A stretch of DNA of 64,000 bases from Stigmatella aurantiaca (GTDB lineage Bacteria > Myxococcota > Myxococcia > Myxococcales > Myxococcaceae). The stretch is taken from positions 248,001 through 312,000 of the forward strand of contig NZ_FOAP01000003.1 of the NCBI RefSeq assembly GCF_900109545.1, written 5' to 3'. The position numbers were made by a program, and so were the translations under genes. The notes under the pieces were generated by a model. The model saw only the letters and a list, made by a program, of their open reading frames with translations. It was not told the DNA's origin and did no database searches. Below, one piece after another: positions 35,764-46,500 of this stretch. The stretch's first letter is position 1. Each line of letters opens with the position of its first letter.

Positions 35764-36083
35764 GGCGCGTTGCCCTTCTCAAGGTGCCGCCGCAGGCGGG
35801 TGAAGTTGTCGTCCCAGAACCGCTCGTAGTGAGCGAGCCAGTCGCGCACCGGCCCCAGTTGCTCCGGCACGAGGCGGTACCGCCGCTCTCTGCCGTGCCG
35901 TTGCTCGGTGACGAGGCCCGCCTCAAGGAGCACGCGCAGGTGTTGAGACACCGCCGGGCGGCTCATCTCGAAGTTCTCGGCGATCGCATTCACCGGGCGG
36001 TCACCGTCGGCCAGCAGGTCGAGCATGCGGCGCCGCGCCGGATGGCTGATCGCTCCGAACACCCCGGGCTCCGTGTGCATCAT
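35760..36083 (-). CDS. ArsR-family transcriptional regulator, probably leaderless
   Basis: A 107-residue winged-helix regulator: ISHPARRRMLDLLADGDRPV, then the recognition helix region SRPAVSQHLRVLLEAGLV and the wing RHGRERRYRL. There is no cysteine metal site, so it belongs to the SRPBCC-linked group rather than metal sensors. Start set at ATG 36083 (36080 also possible). The -10 box ends about ten bases before it, so the mRNA would have almost no leader. It likely represses its own four-gene operon. Confidence 0.87.
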   Translation of the reverse strand: MMHTEPGVFGAISHPARRRMLDLLADGDRPVNAIAENFEMSRPAVSQHLRVLLEAGLVTEQRHGRERRYRLVPEQLGPVRDWLAHYERFWDDNFTRLRRHLEKGNAP

Positions 36084-36092
36084 CACCCATCG

Positions 36093-36122
36093 ATAATGCG
36101 TAAGGAGATGCTTACCTGTCAA
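36093..36122 (-). promoter_or_regulatory. Promoter and overlapping operator of the ArsR operon
   Basis: Read on the minus strand, a consensus -35 box TTGACA (36117-36122) and a -10 box CATTAT (36093-36098) are separated by 18 bases. The spacer contains the dyad GTAAG-N6-CTTAC (36100-36115), where a bound ArsR dimer would block polymerase. This is one of the few consensus sigma-70 promoters visible in the window. Confidence 0.6.
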
Positions 36123-36473
36123 GCGGCTGGAAGAAATCGGTGCGGCGCGATGGCTTGTCCGTTCAGTGCCTGCCGGCGGCGCCCGCAGGGTCTGTCGAAC
36201 TTTCCTGGAAATAACAGGAATCCATGCAACCTTCAGATGCGAGGGTCGTGCTCCTGCGCTGGGAGCGGTGCGGGCAGCAGCCCACGGCCAGGAGGCGTGC
36301 TCTCTGCCTCGAGCTGCTCGAAAGAAAAACGTGCGCCTGGGTGTTCAGACGCGGCGTCTCCAGGGCGGGCCAAGAGAGCCACCACCCACGGTCGGCCCTT
36401 GTATCTGCCTGGATACAAACTGGGGCCACCTTTCTGCTCGGCTTCCATCCAGGCCCGAGGCCCACCCGCCACC
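36123..36473. other. Intergenic region before the sensor kinase, with a short dyad
   Basis: This gap of about 350 bp between the divergent ArsR and histidine kinase genes has no convincing gene. TTCCTGgaaataaCAGGAA at 36202-36220 is a perfect 6-bp inverted repeat with a 7-bp spacer. It may be an operator or small hairpin, with no further support. Confidence 0.35.
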
Positions 36474-38699
36474 ATGCCGTCCTCCTCCTCCGTACGCCCC
36501 AGCGCCTCCCTTGCTCGCTCGACGCTCATCAGCATGGGCGTGCGCATCGCGGTCATCATCGCCCTCGCCACCTTCTTCAGCTACCTCCACATCTTCCACG
36601 CCATGCGCGCTCAAGCCCTCGCGCAGCTGGAGCGGCATGTGGTGGATCGCAGCCAGAGGGAGCAGGAGATCTTCCTGCTGGCCCAGGACAACCACGTGGC
36701 CCTCAAGCAGGCCCTGCGCGAGCGCATCGAGGCCTGGAGCCAGAAGGATCCCCAGCCCCAGTTCGACACCCTGTTCGCGCGGATGCCGGATGGGACCCTC
36801 CGCAATCAGTTCCAGGGCTTCGATGGCACGCGGATGCCGCAGGTCTTCGTTGCCAAGGGGGTGCCGGTGGATGACGGCTTCCGCCGCCGGCTCATCGCCG
36901 CGTACGAGGTCACCGCTCAGTACGGGCCTCCGTTGCATGCCCGCTTCACGGATACCTACGTCATGCTGCCCGAGGGCGCGCTGGTGATGTACTGGCCGAA
37001 GGCACCCACCTGGAGCCGGGACGCCGAGGCCACCTACTCGTTCCTGACGCTCGACTACTTCACGGACTCCCTCGTCCAGAACAACCCCCAGCGGAAGACG
37101 GGCTGGACGGGTATCTATGAGGATGAGCCCAGCAAGCTGTGGCTGTCCTCGTGCACCACGCCGCTGGACCTCGACGGCCGCCATGTCGCCTCCGTGGGCT
37201 CCGATGTGCTCCTGGAGGAGCTGATGGACCGGACCCTCAGCGACCACCTGCCTGGCGCCTACAACGTCCTCTTTCGCGATGATGGCCAGCTCGTCGCCCA
37301 CCCCTTCCTGAAGAACAAGGGCGGGGAGGCCCTCAACATCCTGAGCCCTCCCCCGGGGGAGGGAACCACCGGGCAGCACACGCACCTGCGTGACATCTTC
37401 GACCAGGTACGGGCCCGCGCACCGGGCCAGAGCGTGTTGGAACTGCCCAAGCACGGCGAGTACCTGGCCGTGGCGCGGCTGGAGGGCCCCGGCTGGAACC
37501 TGGTCACGATGATGCCCGAGGAGGTGGTGTCCTCGGCGGCCCTCGCGGCCTCGCGCTACGTGCTGGTGTTCGGCCTGGCCTCGCTGCTGCTGGAACTGGC
37601 CATCATGTACTGGGTGCTCAAGCAGCAGATAACGCGCCCCCTGGGGGCCTTCACCCAGGCCGCGGACCAGCTGGCCGCCGGCGGCTTCAACGTCACCCTG
37701 CCGTCCTCGCGCGATGACGAGCTGGGACGTCTGGGCGCCGCCTTCCAGCACATGGCCCAGAAGCTCCAGCAGCGCGAGGAAGCGTTGCGGCAGGCCAACG
37801 AGGGCCTGGAGCAGCGTGTCGAGGAGCGCACCCGCGAGCTGAAGGAGGTGCATCAGCAACTGGTGCAGAGCGCCCGGCAGGCAGGCATGGCGGAGATCGC
37901 CACCAACGTGCTGCACAACGTGGGCAACGTGCTCAACAGCGTCCAGACGGCCGCGGTGCTGGCCAGGGAGCGGGTGAGCGGGATGAAGCTCGAGCAGGTG
38001 GGGCGGGTGGCGAGCCTGCTGGAGCAGCACCGTGACAACCTGGGGCACTTCCTCACCCAGACCGAGCGGGGCCAGAAGGCGATGCCCTTCCTGAGCCAGC
38101 TGAGCCAGAACCTGGTGGATGAGCGCCAGGAGCTGCTGTCCTTGCTGGAGGACGTCAACCGCTACACCGAGCACATTGGCAGCGTCGTCAAGCTGCAGCA
38201 GGACTATGCCCGCCTGCCGCGGCTGCACGAGCCGGTGCTCCTGGAGGAGCTGGTGCGGGATGCGCTGCGCATCAACGCCGCGGGGCTGAGCCGCCATCAG
38301 GTGCAGGTGGAGCAGCACCTGAACGCGCTGCCCCCGGTGCACACCGACAGGAACAAGGTGTTGATGATCCTGGTCAACCTCATCAGCAACGCCAAGTACG
38401 CCCTGGATGCCTCGCCCCAGCAGGAGCGGCGCATCACGGTGCGGCTGGAGCCCCCCGCGGGCGGCCAGCTGCGGATAGAAGTGCACGACACCGGGGTGGG
38501 GCTCGCACCGGAGATGCTCACCCGCATCTTCCAGTACGGCTTCACCACCCGCCAGCAGGGGCACGGCTTCGGGCTGCACTCCAGCGCCCTGGCGGCGCAG
38601 GAGCTGGGCGGCTCGCTCACCGCCCACAGCGAGGGGTTGGGGCACGGGGCCACGTTCGTGCTGGAACTGCCCTATCATGGGCCTCAGGGGGCAGCATGA
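36474..38699 (+). CDS. Membrane sensor histidine kinase with periplasmic Cache-like domain
   Basis: A 741-residue kinase from ATG 36474. TM1 (about 23-43) is followed by a periplasmic region of roughly 320 residues with Cache-like features (YFTDSLVQNNPQRKTGWTG, VASVGSDVLLEELMDRTL). TM2 follows near residue 365 (VLVFGLASLLLELAIMYWVL), then HAMP (ITRPLGAFTQAADQLAAGGF) and a coiled coil. The phospho-acceptor box is IATNVLHNVGNVLNSV, and the HATPase domain has N (NLISNAKYAL), G1 (HDTGVGLAPE), F and G2 (GHGFGLHSSA) boxes. It autophosphorylates on the His and is coupled by ATGA to the next gene. The signal is unknown. Confidence 0.92.
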   Translation: MPSSSSVRPSASLARSTLISMGVRIAVIIALATFFSYLHIFHAMRAQALAQLERHVVDRSQREQEIFLLAQDNHVALKQALRERIEAWSQKDPQPQFDTLFARMPDGTLRNQFQGFDGTRMPQVFVAKGVPVDDGFRRRLIAAYEVTAQYGPPLHARFTDTYVMLPEGALVMYWPKAPTWSRDAEATYSFLTLDYFTDSLVQNNPQRKTGWTGIYEDEPSKLWLSSCTTPLDLDGRHVASVGSDVLLEELMDRTLSDHLPGAYNVLFRDDGQLVAHPFLKNKGGEALNILSPPPGEGTTGQHTHLRDIFDQVRARAPGQSVLELPKHGEYLAVARLEGPGWNLVTMMPEEVVSSAALAASRYVLVFGLASLLLELAIMYWVLKQQITRPLGAFTQAADQLAAGGFNVTLPSSRDDELGRLGAAFQHMAQKLQQREEALRQANEGLEQRVEERTRELKEVHQQLVQSARQAGMAEIATNVLHNVGNVLNSVQTAAVLARERVSGMKLEQVGRVASLLEQHRDNLGHFLTQTERGQKAMPFLSQLSQNLVDERQELLSLLEDVNRYTEHIGSVVKLQQDYARLPRLHEPVLLEELVRDALRINAAGLSRHQVQVEQHLNALPPVHTDRNKVLMILVNLISNAKYALDASPQQERRITVRLEPPAGGQLRIEVHDTGVGLAPEMLTRIFQYGFTTRQQGHGFGLHSSALAAQELGGSLTAHSEGLGHGATFVLELPYHGPQGAA

Positions 38700-39181
38700 G
38701 CGAGCGCGTGAGCAAGAGGCGGATACTGGTCATCGATGACTCAGAGGCCATCCATCAAGACTTTCGCCGGTTGCTGGCCCCGGACCATACCGAGGGCAGG
38801 AAGGCGCTGGATCTGATGGAGGAGGAACTCTTCGGAGTGGCTCCCCCCCTGGAGAGCTTCCCAGCGCTGGACCTGGAGGTGGACTCGGCGATGCAGGGAC
38901 AGGAGGGGCTCGAGAAGGTGCGGCAGGCCCAGGCGGAAGGCCAACCCTATGGCCTGGCCTTCCTGGACTACCGCATGCCCCCCGGCTGGAACGGTCTCGA
39001 GACGCTGCGGCACCTGCGCAAGGTGGCTCCCACGATCCCGGTGGTGCTCTGCTCGGCCTACTCCGACTACTCCTGGGAGAAGATCCGCGAGGAGTTTCCG
39101 GACAGCAGGCTGCTGATCGAGCTGAAGAAGCCTGTCCGCCGGGACCAGGTGCGCGAGCTGGTGAGCACCTTCCTCGGGTGA
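38696..39181 (+). CDS. Response regulator receiver protein with an enlarged first half
   Basis: A 161-residue stand-alone receiver domain: acidic pocket VIDDSEAIHQDF, phospho-acceptor Asp in FLDYRMPPGWNG, Ser in LCSAYSD and Lys in LKKPVRRDQV. Between alpha-1 and beta-2 there is an insertion of about 35 residues (EGRKALDLMEEELFGVAPPL onward) that ordinary receivers lack. It has no output domain. Start ATG 38696 overlaps the kinase stop, so it is the cognate partner and probably signals by protein contact. Confidence 0.9.
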   Translation: MSERVSKRRILVIDDSEAIHQDFRRLLAPDHTEGRKALDLMEEELFGVAPPLESFPALDLEVDSAMQGQEGLEKVRQAQAEGQPYGLAFLDYRMPPGWNGLETLRHLRKVAPTIPVVLCSAYSDYSWEKIREEFPDSRLLIELKKPVRRDQVRELVSTFLG

Positions 39182-39279
39182 GGGAGGGGTGAACTCCGTG
39201 GCGCAGCGGGTTGCTCCAGGCTACGGAGAGAGGATGTGAGCTTCGCCGCGGCTACTGGAATTAGAGACAGATTCAAGCA

Positions 39280-39651
39280 TCACCCAGGCTTGTACTCCCC
39301 AGCCTTCCATTGGCGCAGTGTCATTTCCGCAGTAAGCCCCACCAGGCTCCCCGGCACCTTTGCCAGTTCGGCAAGAACCTGCTCACCCTCTCGTGGCGCA
39401 AACTCAAGCACATCCGTAGCAGCCCAGCAGCGAGTGCCTGGCTCAGGATCATTCAGCAGCGTCAATAACTCCCGGTGTGCTTCGATTCCGCGTGCTCGGA
39501 GTTCCTTGTTGACTGCCACAATCACGTCGAAGTCTCGATTCGCAGCCTTGTGATTGCCCGCCTCGATTGCGCGCCCGTGCCTTGCAGATAGCTCCCGGTA
39601 CTTCTCCACGAGTTGGTCCGCAGTGAGCCCCTGCACCTGCGCTGCCTTCAT
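39280..39651 (-). CDS. DUF2019 protein, probable immunity or adaptor partner of a lost toxin
   Basis: A 123-residue helical protein (QGLTADQLVEKYRELSARHG, then RCWAATDVLEFAPREGEQVL), matching the DUF2019 HEAT-like fold as I remember it. I start at ATG 39651, as it aligns with the typical family start and overlaps (ATGA) the stop of a short degenerate upstream frame. DUF2019 genes are frequent in myxobacteria and often follow large polymorphic-toxin genes; that relation is recalled, not shown here. Lower GC than the surrounding genes. Confidence 0.72.
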   Translation of the reverse strand: MKAAQVQGLTADQLVEKYRELSARHGRAIEAGNHKAANRDFDVIVAVNKELRARGIEAHRELLTLLNDPEPGTRCWAATDVLEFAPREGEQVLAELAKVPGSLVGLTAEMTLRQWKAGEYKPG

Positions 39652-39776
39652 GGAATGACTCCGAATTGCCGCAGGGTCTTCAGTCCAAACTCTCTTTGCT
39701 CCGCATATGATTTCGTGCGCAGCCATTCTCGCACGGCCATGCCGCCCGTGAACTTCTGCTCTAAGCTTTGTGCGCT
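39648..39776 (-). pseudogene. C-terminal remnant of a gene formerly upstream of DUF2019
   Basis: In the minus-strand frame ending TGA at 39650-39648, 42 codons are open after a TAA. They encode a polar, basic tail with GGMAVREWLRTKSYAEQRE and FGLKTLRQFGVIP at the end. The stop overlaps the DUF2019 ATG, as in a translationally coupled toxin-immunity pair, but the frame is cut by a stop and then by the promoter of the VOC gene. I read it as the last part of a deleted toxin or Rhs-like gene. Confidence 0.45.
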
Positions 39777-39856
39777 TTACCGTGCCTGACGGCGCAAGCT
39801 GTCCTTTCAATCGATCGGTTGCGCTTCCCGTGTGCCCATACACTTCAGGAGGAATC

Positions 39857-40231
39857 ATGTTCGACCACGTCAAATTCGGCGTCAGCGACTACGCAGCAAG
39901 TAAAGCTTTCTTCATCAAGGCGCTCGAACCGCTTGGCGTAGCCGTCCTCGCGGAGGGCGTACCGACGTACGGTGTCGAACTTGGCGGGAAGGGCATCCCT
40001 TCCTTGTGCCTATTCCAGACCGAAGAAAAGCCGGCGCATCTCCACCTGGCGTTCATGGCCGAGAATCGCGAACAGGTCGATGCGTTCTATCGCGCAGCGC
40101 TGGAGGCGGGCGGCAAGGATAACGGTGCGCCCGGGCTGCGCCCGAAGTATCACGCGAACTACTATGCGGCTTTCGTCATTGCGCCGGACGGGCACAATAT
40201 TGAAGCGGTTTGCCACGAGCCGGAGGCCTGA
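39857..40231 (+). CDS. VOC-family (glyoxalase-like) protein
   Basis: A 124-residue protein with two beta-alpha-beta-beta-beta modules: MFDHVKFGVSDYAASKAFF and HLHLAFMAENREQVDAFYRA, ending APDGHNIEAVCH. The metal-ligand positions (His3 region, Glu in the final strand) fit dioxygenase/glyoxalase-type VOC proteins acting on small molecules or drugs. AGGAGG stands six bases before ATG 39857. No functional neighbours. The following 271 bp to 40502 shows no gene. Confidence 0.88.
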   Translation: MFDHVKFGVSDYAASKAFFIKALEPLGVAVLAEGVPTYGVELGGKGIPSLCLFQTEEKPAHLHLAFMAENREQVDAFYRAALEAGGKDNGAPGLRPKYHANYYAAFVIAPDGHNIEAVCHEPEA

Positions 40232-40502
40232 CCCCGGGACATGTTGCCGAAGTAGGATGCCGTACCGGGGCGTTGGAGTGAGCGCCGGTGTGGCGGCACA
40301 CCCCAGGAAAACGGCCATCACGACGAGTTGGTGGCAGTGCATCCGTGGGAAGCCGCTCCCAGCGGCGCCTCTTCTTGGCCCCCCGTTGCCTGGGCAGAAT
40401 GTGCTAGACCCGCAGCTCCATGGCTCGCCACCGACGCCATGGGCCACCCGGGGTGCTGCGTCCTGAGTGCCCCATGCCGGATTCGGAAGGTCTCAGAGAG
40501 AC

Positions 40503-43500
40503 ATGGCCCAGCTCGCCATCGGCAATATCGAGAAGGTACGGGCACTGGCGGCCAACGGCCGGGTGCTCCTCGCCGGGGGCGCGCGCGCGGCTTCCGCCAG
40601 CAAGCTCACCGCGTACGACACCACCGCCAACAAGGTGCTGTGGAGCGTGGAGCTGCCCTCGGCGGTGCTCGCCCTGGCGCTGGCCGGTGAGCGCTGGGCC
40701 GCCGCCGGCGCGGATGGCACCGTGCGCGTGGGCGCCCTGGGCGACGGCACCCTGGAGCGGGAGCTGCCCTCGGCTCACCCCGGTGGCTGCACGGCGCTCG
40801 CCTTCGGCCTCAACGGCCAGCGGCTCTACACCGTGGGCATGGATGGCGCCCTGCGCGCCTGGGCCCTGAGCTCCGGAGAGGCGCTCCAGTCGTGGCAGGC
40901 CTCTCCCCAGCCCCTGCGTGCCGTCGCCGTGGCCCCGGGCAACGCCACCGTCGCCTGCGCGGGCGATGACGCCGTCGTCCGCGCCTTCACCCTCGCCTCC
41001 CGCGCCCAGCGCGACATGCCCGGCCATGACGGCCCCGTGCGCGCCCTGGCCTTCACCCCGCGCGATGGGCGGCTCGTGTCCGCCGGGGACGATGGCCGCA
41101 TCCGCATCTGGTACCTCGCCGGCGCCGTGGAGTTCGAGGTGCGCGGCGACAAGGACTCCGGCCACGCCGGGCCCGTGCTCGCCCTCCTCTTCCCGCCCAC
41201 GCCCACGGCCGAGCCCGGCCAGGAGGCCAAGGACCGCTTCTGGACCGCCGGGGCCGATGGCCAGGTGAAGGTGTGGCGCCTGGACGAGCGCCGCAAACCC
41301 CGGACGCTCGACTTCGGGAGCAAGCCGCTGCACGCGCTTGCCTTCGCGCCCCCCGCCAACCCCCGCCAGGCCAAGACGGCCCTGGGCCACGTCTTCACCG
41401 GTGGGGACTGGCGCCACGTGGGCCGCGTCACCCTCGCCCCCGATGGCACGCCCTCGGAGGAGCAGCTCACCTACCAGAGCGGCTTCGAGGTGCTCTCCGA
41501 GGCCCTGAGCGAGGGCCGCCCCCGCCGCGAGGCCGCCGTCCGCGAGGCCGCCGCGCTGGAGGAGCCCGAGGCGCTGAGCTTCGCGCTCCAGGTGCTCACC
41601 TCGGACCGGGACGCCTCGGTGCGCGCCCTGGCCGCCTCCGAGCTCGCCGCGAAGGGCCGGACCGGCGCCCGCCCCAAGCTGCGCGAGCGGCTCGATGACG
41701 AGGCCCCCTCCGTGCGCGCCGCCGCGCTGGAGGCCCTCGCCACCCTGGAGGAGTCCCCCCTGGCCGCCCCCCGCGCGGCGCTCGGCTCGCGCCACGCGGA
41801 CACGCGCGTGGCGGGCCTGTGGCGGCTCTCCGCCCTGGCGGGCACCTCCCCCCTGGTGCCCGGCCTCATCGCCGGGAAGCTGGCGGACGCGGATGCCTCC
41901 GTGGGGCTCGCCGCGCTGGATGCGCTCACCGTGGCCTCCCCCGAGGGCAGCCCCGAGCCCCTGCGGATGGCCTTCGAGCGCGGCCCCCCGGCGCTCCGGA
42001 CGGAGGTGCTCCTGCGCGCCGCCTGGACCGGGCAGCTCGGCTCCGCCGCGCTCCAGCCCCTGGTGGCCCGCTCCCTGGACGACATGGATCCGGACGTGCG
42101 CCACAACGCCTTCCTGCTGCGGGTGATGGAGCGCCGCGCCCTGGCCCACGCGCTGGAGAAGCTGGATCCGGACTTCGTCCGCTCGGGGCTCGACCTGGGC
42201 CGCCGGCTGGCGCGCCTGCCCAAGACACCCTCGCCCCAGCCTCCGGACCCCAAGCCCGTCTCCAACGCCGAGGCCCAGGCGGCCCGGGCGCAGCTTCCCG
42301 GCGTGGGCAAGGCCGGCGCCACCCTCACCGAGGCGGACCTGGAGCCGCTGCTGGCCGCCATGGCCTGCCGCACCCCGGACACCGCCGCGCGCGGCGCGCA
42401 GGCCCTCGCCTACCTGGGCGACACGCGCGCCCTGGGGGCCCTGCTCCAGCTCTCCCGCGAGCCCCATGCCTCCATCCGCCGGTTCGCCGCCTTCGCGCTC
42501 CAGGTGCTGAAGGACCCCCGGGCCCGCGAGCGGCTCGTGTGGATGCTCGACGACGAGGACGCGGACGTGCGCGCCACCGCCTTCGAGTCCGTGGTGTCAC
42601 TGGACGTGGAGACGCCGCTGGCCAGCACGCAGGCCGCGCTGCGCTCCTCCTTCGAGGACGTGCGCGTGCGGGGCCTCGCGCGGCTGGTGGAGCTGGGCAC
42701 CGCCACGCGCGCCGGCGAGGCCGAGACGCTGCTGGGCAACGCGCTGGAGGACGAGTCCAGCAAGGTGCGGGACGAGGCCTTCCGCACCCTCTGGGCCTGG
42801 AACGAGCAGGCCCCGCAGAAGGCCCTGGACCGGGCCCTGGCCGGGCGCTTCCCGGACCTGCGCCGGCGCGCTGTGGAGGTGCTCTCGCAGCAGAGCGAGC
42901 AGGCCTGGGCGCTCGACCGGCTGAAGCAGGCGGTGAAGGACCGGGACGAGGGCGTGGCCACCGCCGCCTACGAGGCGTGGGTGAAGCGCGTGGGCAAGCC
43001 CCAGCCCGAGCCCCACCTCGCCGCGCTCGACACCGCCCACGTCTCCCTGCGTGCCCTCGCGGCGAAGGAGGCCGGGGAGGCCCCGGCCGCGCCCCTGCGC
43101 TCCCCGCTGCTCAAGCTCATCCAGGACGAGGCACCCGCCGTCCACCTCCAGGCCCTGGAGACGCTGAACACGCTCGTGAAGGAGGAGAACGGGCCGCTGC
43201 TCGCGGGGCTCCTCTCGGCCTCGCTGCCCTTGCAGGTCCGCGCCGCGGAGCTGCTCGCCGAGCGGCGCGCCGAGGACATCATCGAGCCCATGCGCTCGCT
43301 CATCACCAGCAAGGATCTGGAGCAACGCTACCCGCCGCCGTTCCTCTTCCCGCTGCGCGCCCGCGCCGCGAGCGCCCTGGCCACGCTGGGCTCGCGCCGG
43401 CTCCTCTCCTTCTATACGACGCTGCTCCAGCACGAGCAGAACGACGTGAAGGAGCAGGGCGCCCGGGGCCTCGCCACCGCCAGCCGACGGGGAGACGAAG

Positions 43501-46500
43501 GCGCGCTGCTGGATGCGCTGGGCCACGCGATGGTGGCGGTGCGCTCCTGGGCCGCCGATGGCCTCGCGCGCCTCGGGGACGTGCGCGCCCTGCCCGTGCT
43601 CACCGGCACGCTGCGCCATGAGCACCTGCCCGTGCGGCTGGGGGCGCTGCTCTCCTTCGCCGCGCTGGGCGCCTCGGGCGAGGGCGGCATGCTCCACGGC
43701 CTGGAGGACACCCACCGGGACGTGCAGGAGCGGGTGTTCGCCATCATCCTCGCCCGGGACTTGCGCGCCTCGCGCCGGGGCGAGCCGCCGGACCTGCTCA
43801 CCAGCGCCCTGTCCAGCACGCGGGCCGAGGTGCGCTATGCCGCCGCGCGCGCCCTGGAACTGCGCGCCGAGCCCGAGGCGTTCCTCGCCCACCTCGTGGA
43901 GGCCCTGATGCCGCCCCGGCCGGAGAAGGCCGGGGACATGAAGGAGTGGCCCGCCGAGGAGGAGCGCGCCCGGCGCATGGTGAAGCTCGCCGAGGCGCTC
44001 GCCAGCGACGTCTCCGAGCAGCGCTACGCGGCCGCCCAGGTGCTCAACCTCCGCCACAAGCCCGTGGAGTACTTCCGCGAGGCCCAGAAGGTGGCGCAGC
44101 TGCACTCGCTGGACGCGCCCTGGAAGCCGGAGACGGCGCCCCGCCCCGGGCCTGCCACGGACAAGCCCGCGAAGCACTGGCTGCGCCGCATCTTCTCCAC
44201 CGGCACGGACGCCGGCAAGGAGCCCTCGGCGCTCGCCTCCGCGGAGCGTCAGCACCTGCGGCGCCTGGCCTTCGGGGCCTACGTGGGCCTGCTGCGCCAG
44301 GTGTCCTCCGAGGGCGACGAGGGCCACCGCGTGCGGCGGGATGCCGTGGACCGCGTGGTGAAGCTCACCCTGGAGGGCGTCGCGGGCCAGCCCGCCGCCG
44401 TGGCCGCGCTCCTGCGCGCCCTGGAGGATCCGCACCAGCTCGTGCGCAAGGCGGCGCTCGCGGGGCTCCAGGAGCTGTACTCCGCGGGCTCCGAGGAGCC
44501 GCTGGCGCTCGCCCTGGCCTCGCTCTCCCAGGACGTGGCCCGGGCCGCGCTGGATGCCCTGGCCACGCGCGGGGAGACGGCCCGGCCGCGCATCACCGCC
44601 GCGCTCAACTCGCCGCTGCCCGAGGTGCGCCGGTACGCCTTCGAGCTGCTGGAGCGGCTGAGCCCCCCGGGCAGCCTGGAGCCCCTGCTGGCCGCGCTCT
44701 CCAGCGAGCACGCGGATCTGCGCGTGGGCGTCATCGAGCGGCTGGCCGGGGCCAACGATGCCCGCGTCACCGAGGCGCTGGGCCGCGCCATGGCCAGCGA
44801 GCACGAGGACCTGCGCATGCGGGCCGCCGAGCTGCTCGCGTGGCGCAAGGATGACCGGGCCGTGGAGGTGCTGAGCGCCTTCCTGCGCTCGGAGAACCGG
44901 GCCGCCGTCGCGCGGGCCCTGACCGCGCTCACGCGGCTGGCCACCCCCGCCGCCGTGGCCGCCCTCGCCGGCCGGCTCCGCGCCGCGCCAAGCCCGGACG
45001 AACGGAACGCGCTCGTGAAGTCCCTGGGGCACACCCTCCTGCCGGAGGCGGTGGAGGTGCTGGCCCAGCAGGTGCTGGACGACGAGGCCCCCAGCGTGCG
45101 GCTGGCCTGCCTCACCGCCGCCCTGGAGGTGGCGGACCGGAACGTGAAGCCTACTGCCCAGGGCACGCGCGACCTGAACCTGCGGGACATGGCGCTGGCG
45201 GTGCGCTTCCTGCGCGCCGCGGCCCGCTCGGCGGATGTGGCCGTGCGCCAGGCGGTTCCCCGAGAGCTGGTGCCGGGGGCCGACGTGGGCCAGGACACCC
45301 TGCTCCTGAGCCTCTTCCCGGACCGGGACGTGACGGTGCGCCGCGAGGCGGTGGCGCACTACTCCTCGCGCGTCGTGCACCAGGGCGCGAAGGTGGAGCC
45401 CATCGAGGAGGTGCTGCGCGCCGGGGCCCGCGAGCTGATGCTGCCTGCGGCCGAGGCCGTCGCCGCCAAGGGCCTGCCCAGCGCGCTGCGCCCGTTGCTG
45501 CTGTATGCGCGGGCCGGCGAGCCGGGGGATCGCGAGCGCGCCCTGCTGGCGCTCGGCAGCCTGGGGGATGCGCGCGCCCTGGCCGAGCTGGAGACGGTGG
45601 CCGGCGGCGGCACCCCGGAGGCCCCTGCCGAGCCCTCCATGGTGGTGGCCGCCGTGGAGGGCCTGGGCCGGCTCGCCGCGAAGCTGCCCGAAGGGGAGGA
45701 CCGCAAGCGCATCGAGGAGAAGGTGGAAGCCGCCGCGCTGGAGGCGGGCAGCCTCGAGCAGCAGCAGGCGGGTGTGCGGGGCCTGCGCTTCATCGGGGGC
45801 GAGCGCTCGCGGGCGAAGCTGGAGGCCCTGCTCACCGATGACACCACGGGGCTGGTGGTGCGCCTCACCGCCGCCACCGAGCTGGGCAAGCTGGGGGCGC
45901 CCGAGGCCGAGCCCACCCTGGCCCAGGTGCTCGACGACCCTGAAGCCCCGCTGCGGCAGGAGGCCCGCAAGGCGCTCGACGCCCTCTTCCCGAAGGACCG
46001 GGTGCGGGTGGAGTTCCTCGCGGTGACGAGCCGCTTTCCGGACATCTCCCAGCCCGCCGCCACGTACCTGGCGGACGAGGCGGAGCCCGCCCAGCTCGTG
46101 CCCCACCTGGCCACGCTGAAGAACGAGGCGCTGCGGCAGCGCATCCGCCGGGGCATCGCCCGGCGCGGTGGCCTGCCCGTGCCGGAGCTGGCCGCGCTGC
46201 TCGCCCACGACGAGCCCCATGCCCGCGAGGAGGCCGCCCAGGTCATCGGCACGTGGACCGGCGAGCCCCGCGCCCCGCTGTCCCCTGCCCACGCGGCCAC
46301 CCTGCACGGCGCGCTGGCCTCGGCCGAGCGGCGCACCGCCGCCGAGTGGGCCGCAGCCCCCAGCACGAAACGCCCCCCCCTCGCCAGCGCGTGGCAGCGG
46401 CTGATCTGGGCGAGCGCCCGGCTGGGCACCGCGCCGCTGGCCACCGGGGCCCACGCCATCCTCCGGGGAGGTGAGGCTGTCGCCCCGGCAGCGGTGCGCC

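Noticed and set aside
36224-36874. 216-codon plus-strand frame overlapping the kinase start
   Set aside because: It lies largely inside the kinase gene in another frame, is rich in Arg/His/Pro as GC-rich shadow frames are, and has no motif.
40232-40502. Promoter boxes before the giant HEAT gene
   Set aside because: TTGCCT and a TGCTAGAC element are present, but the spacing is too short for a normal sigma-70 promoter.
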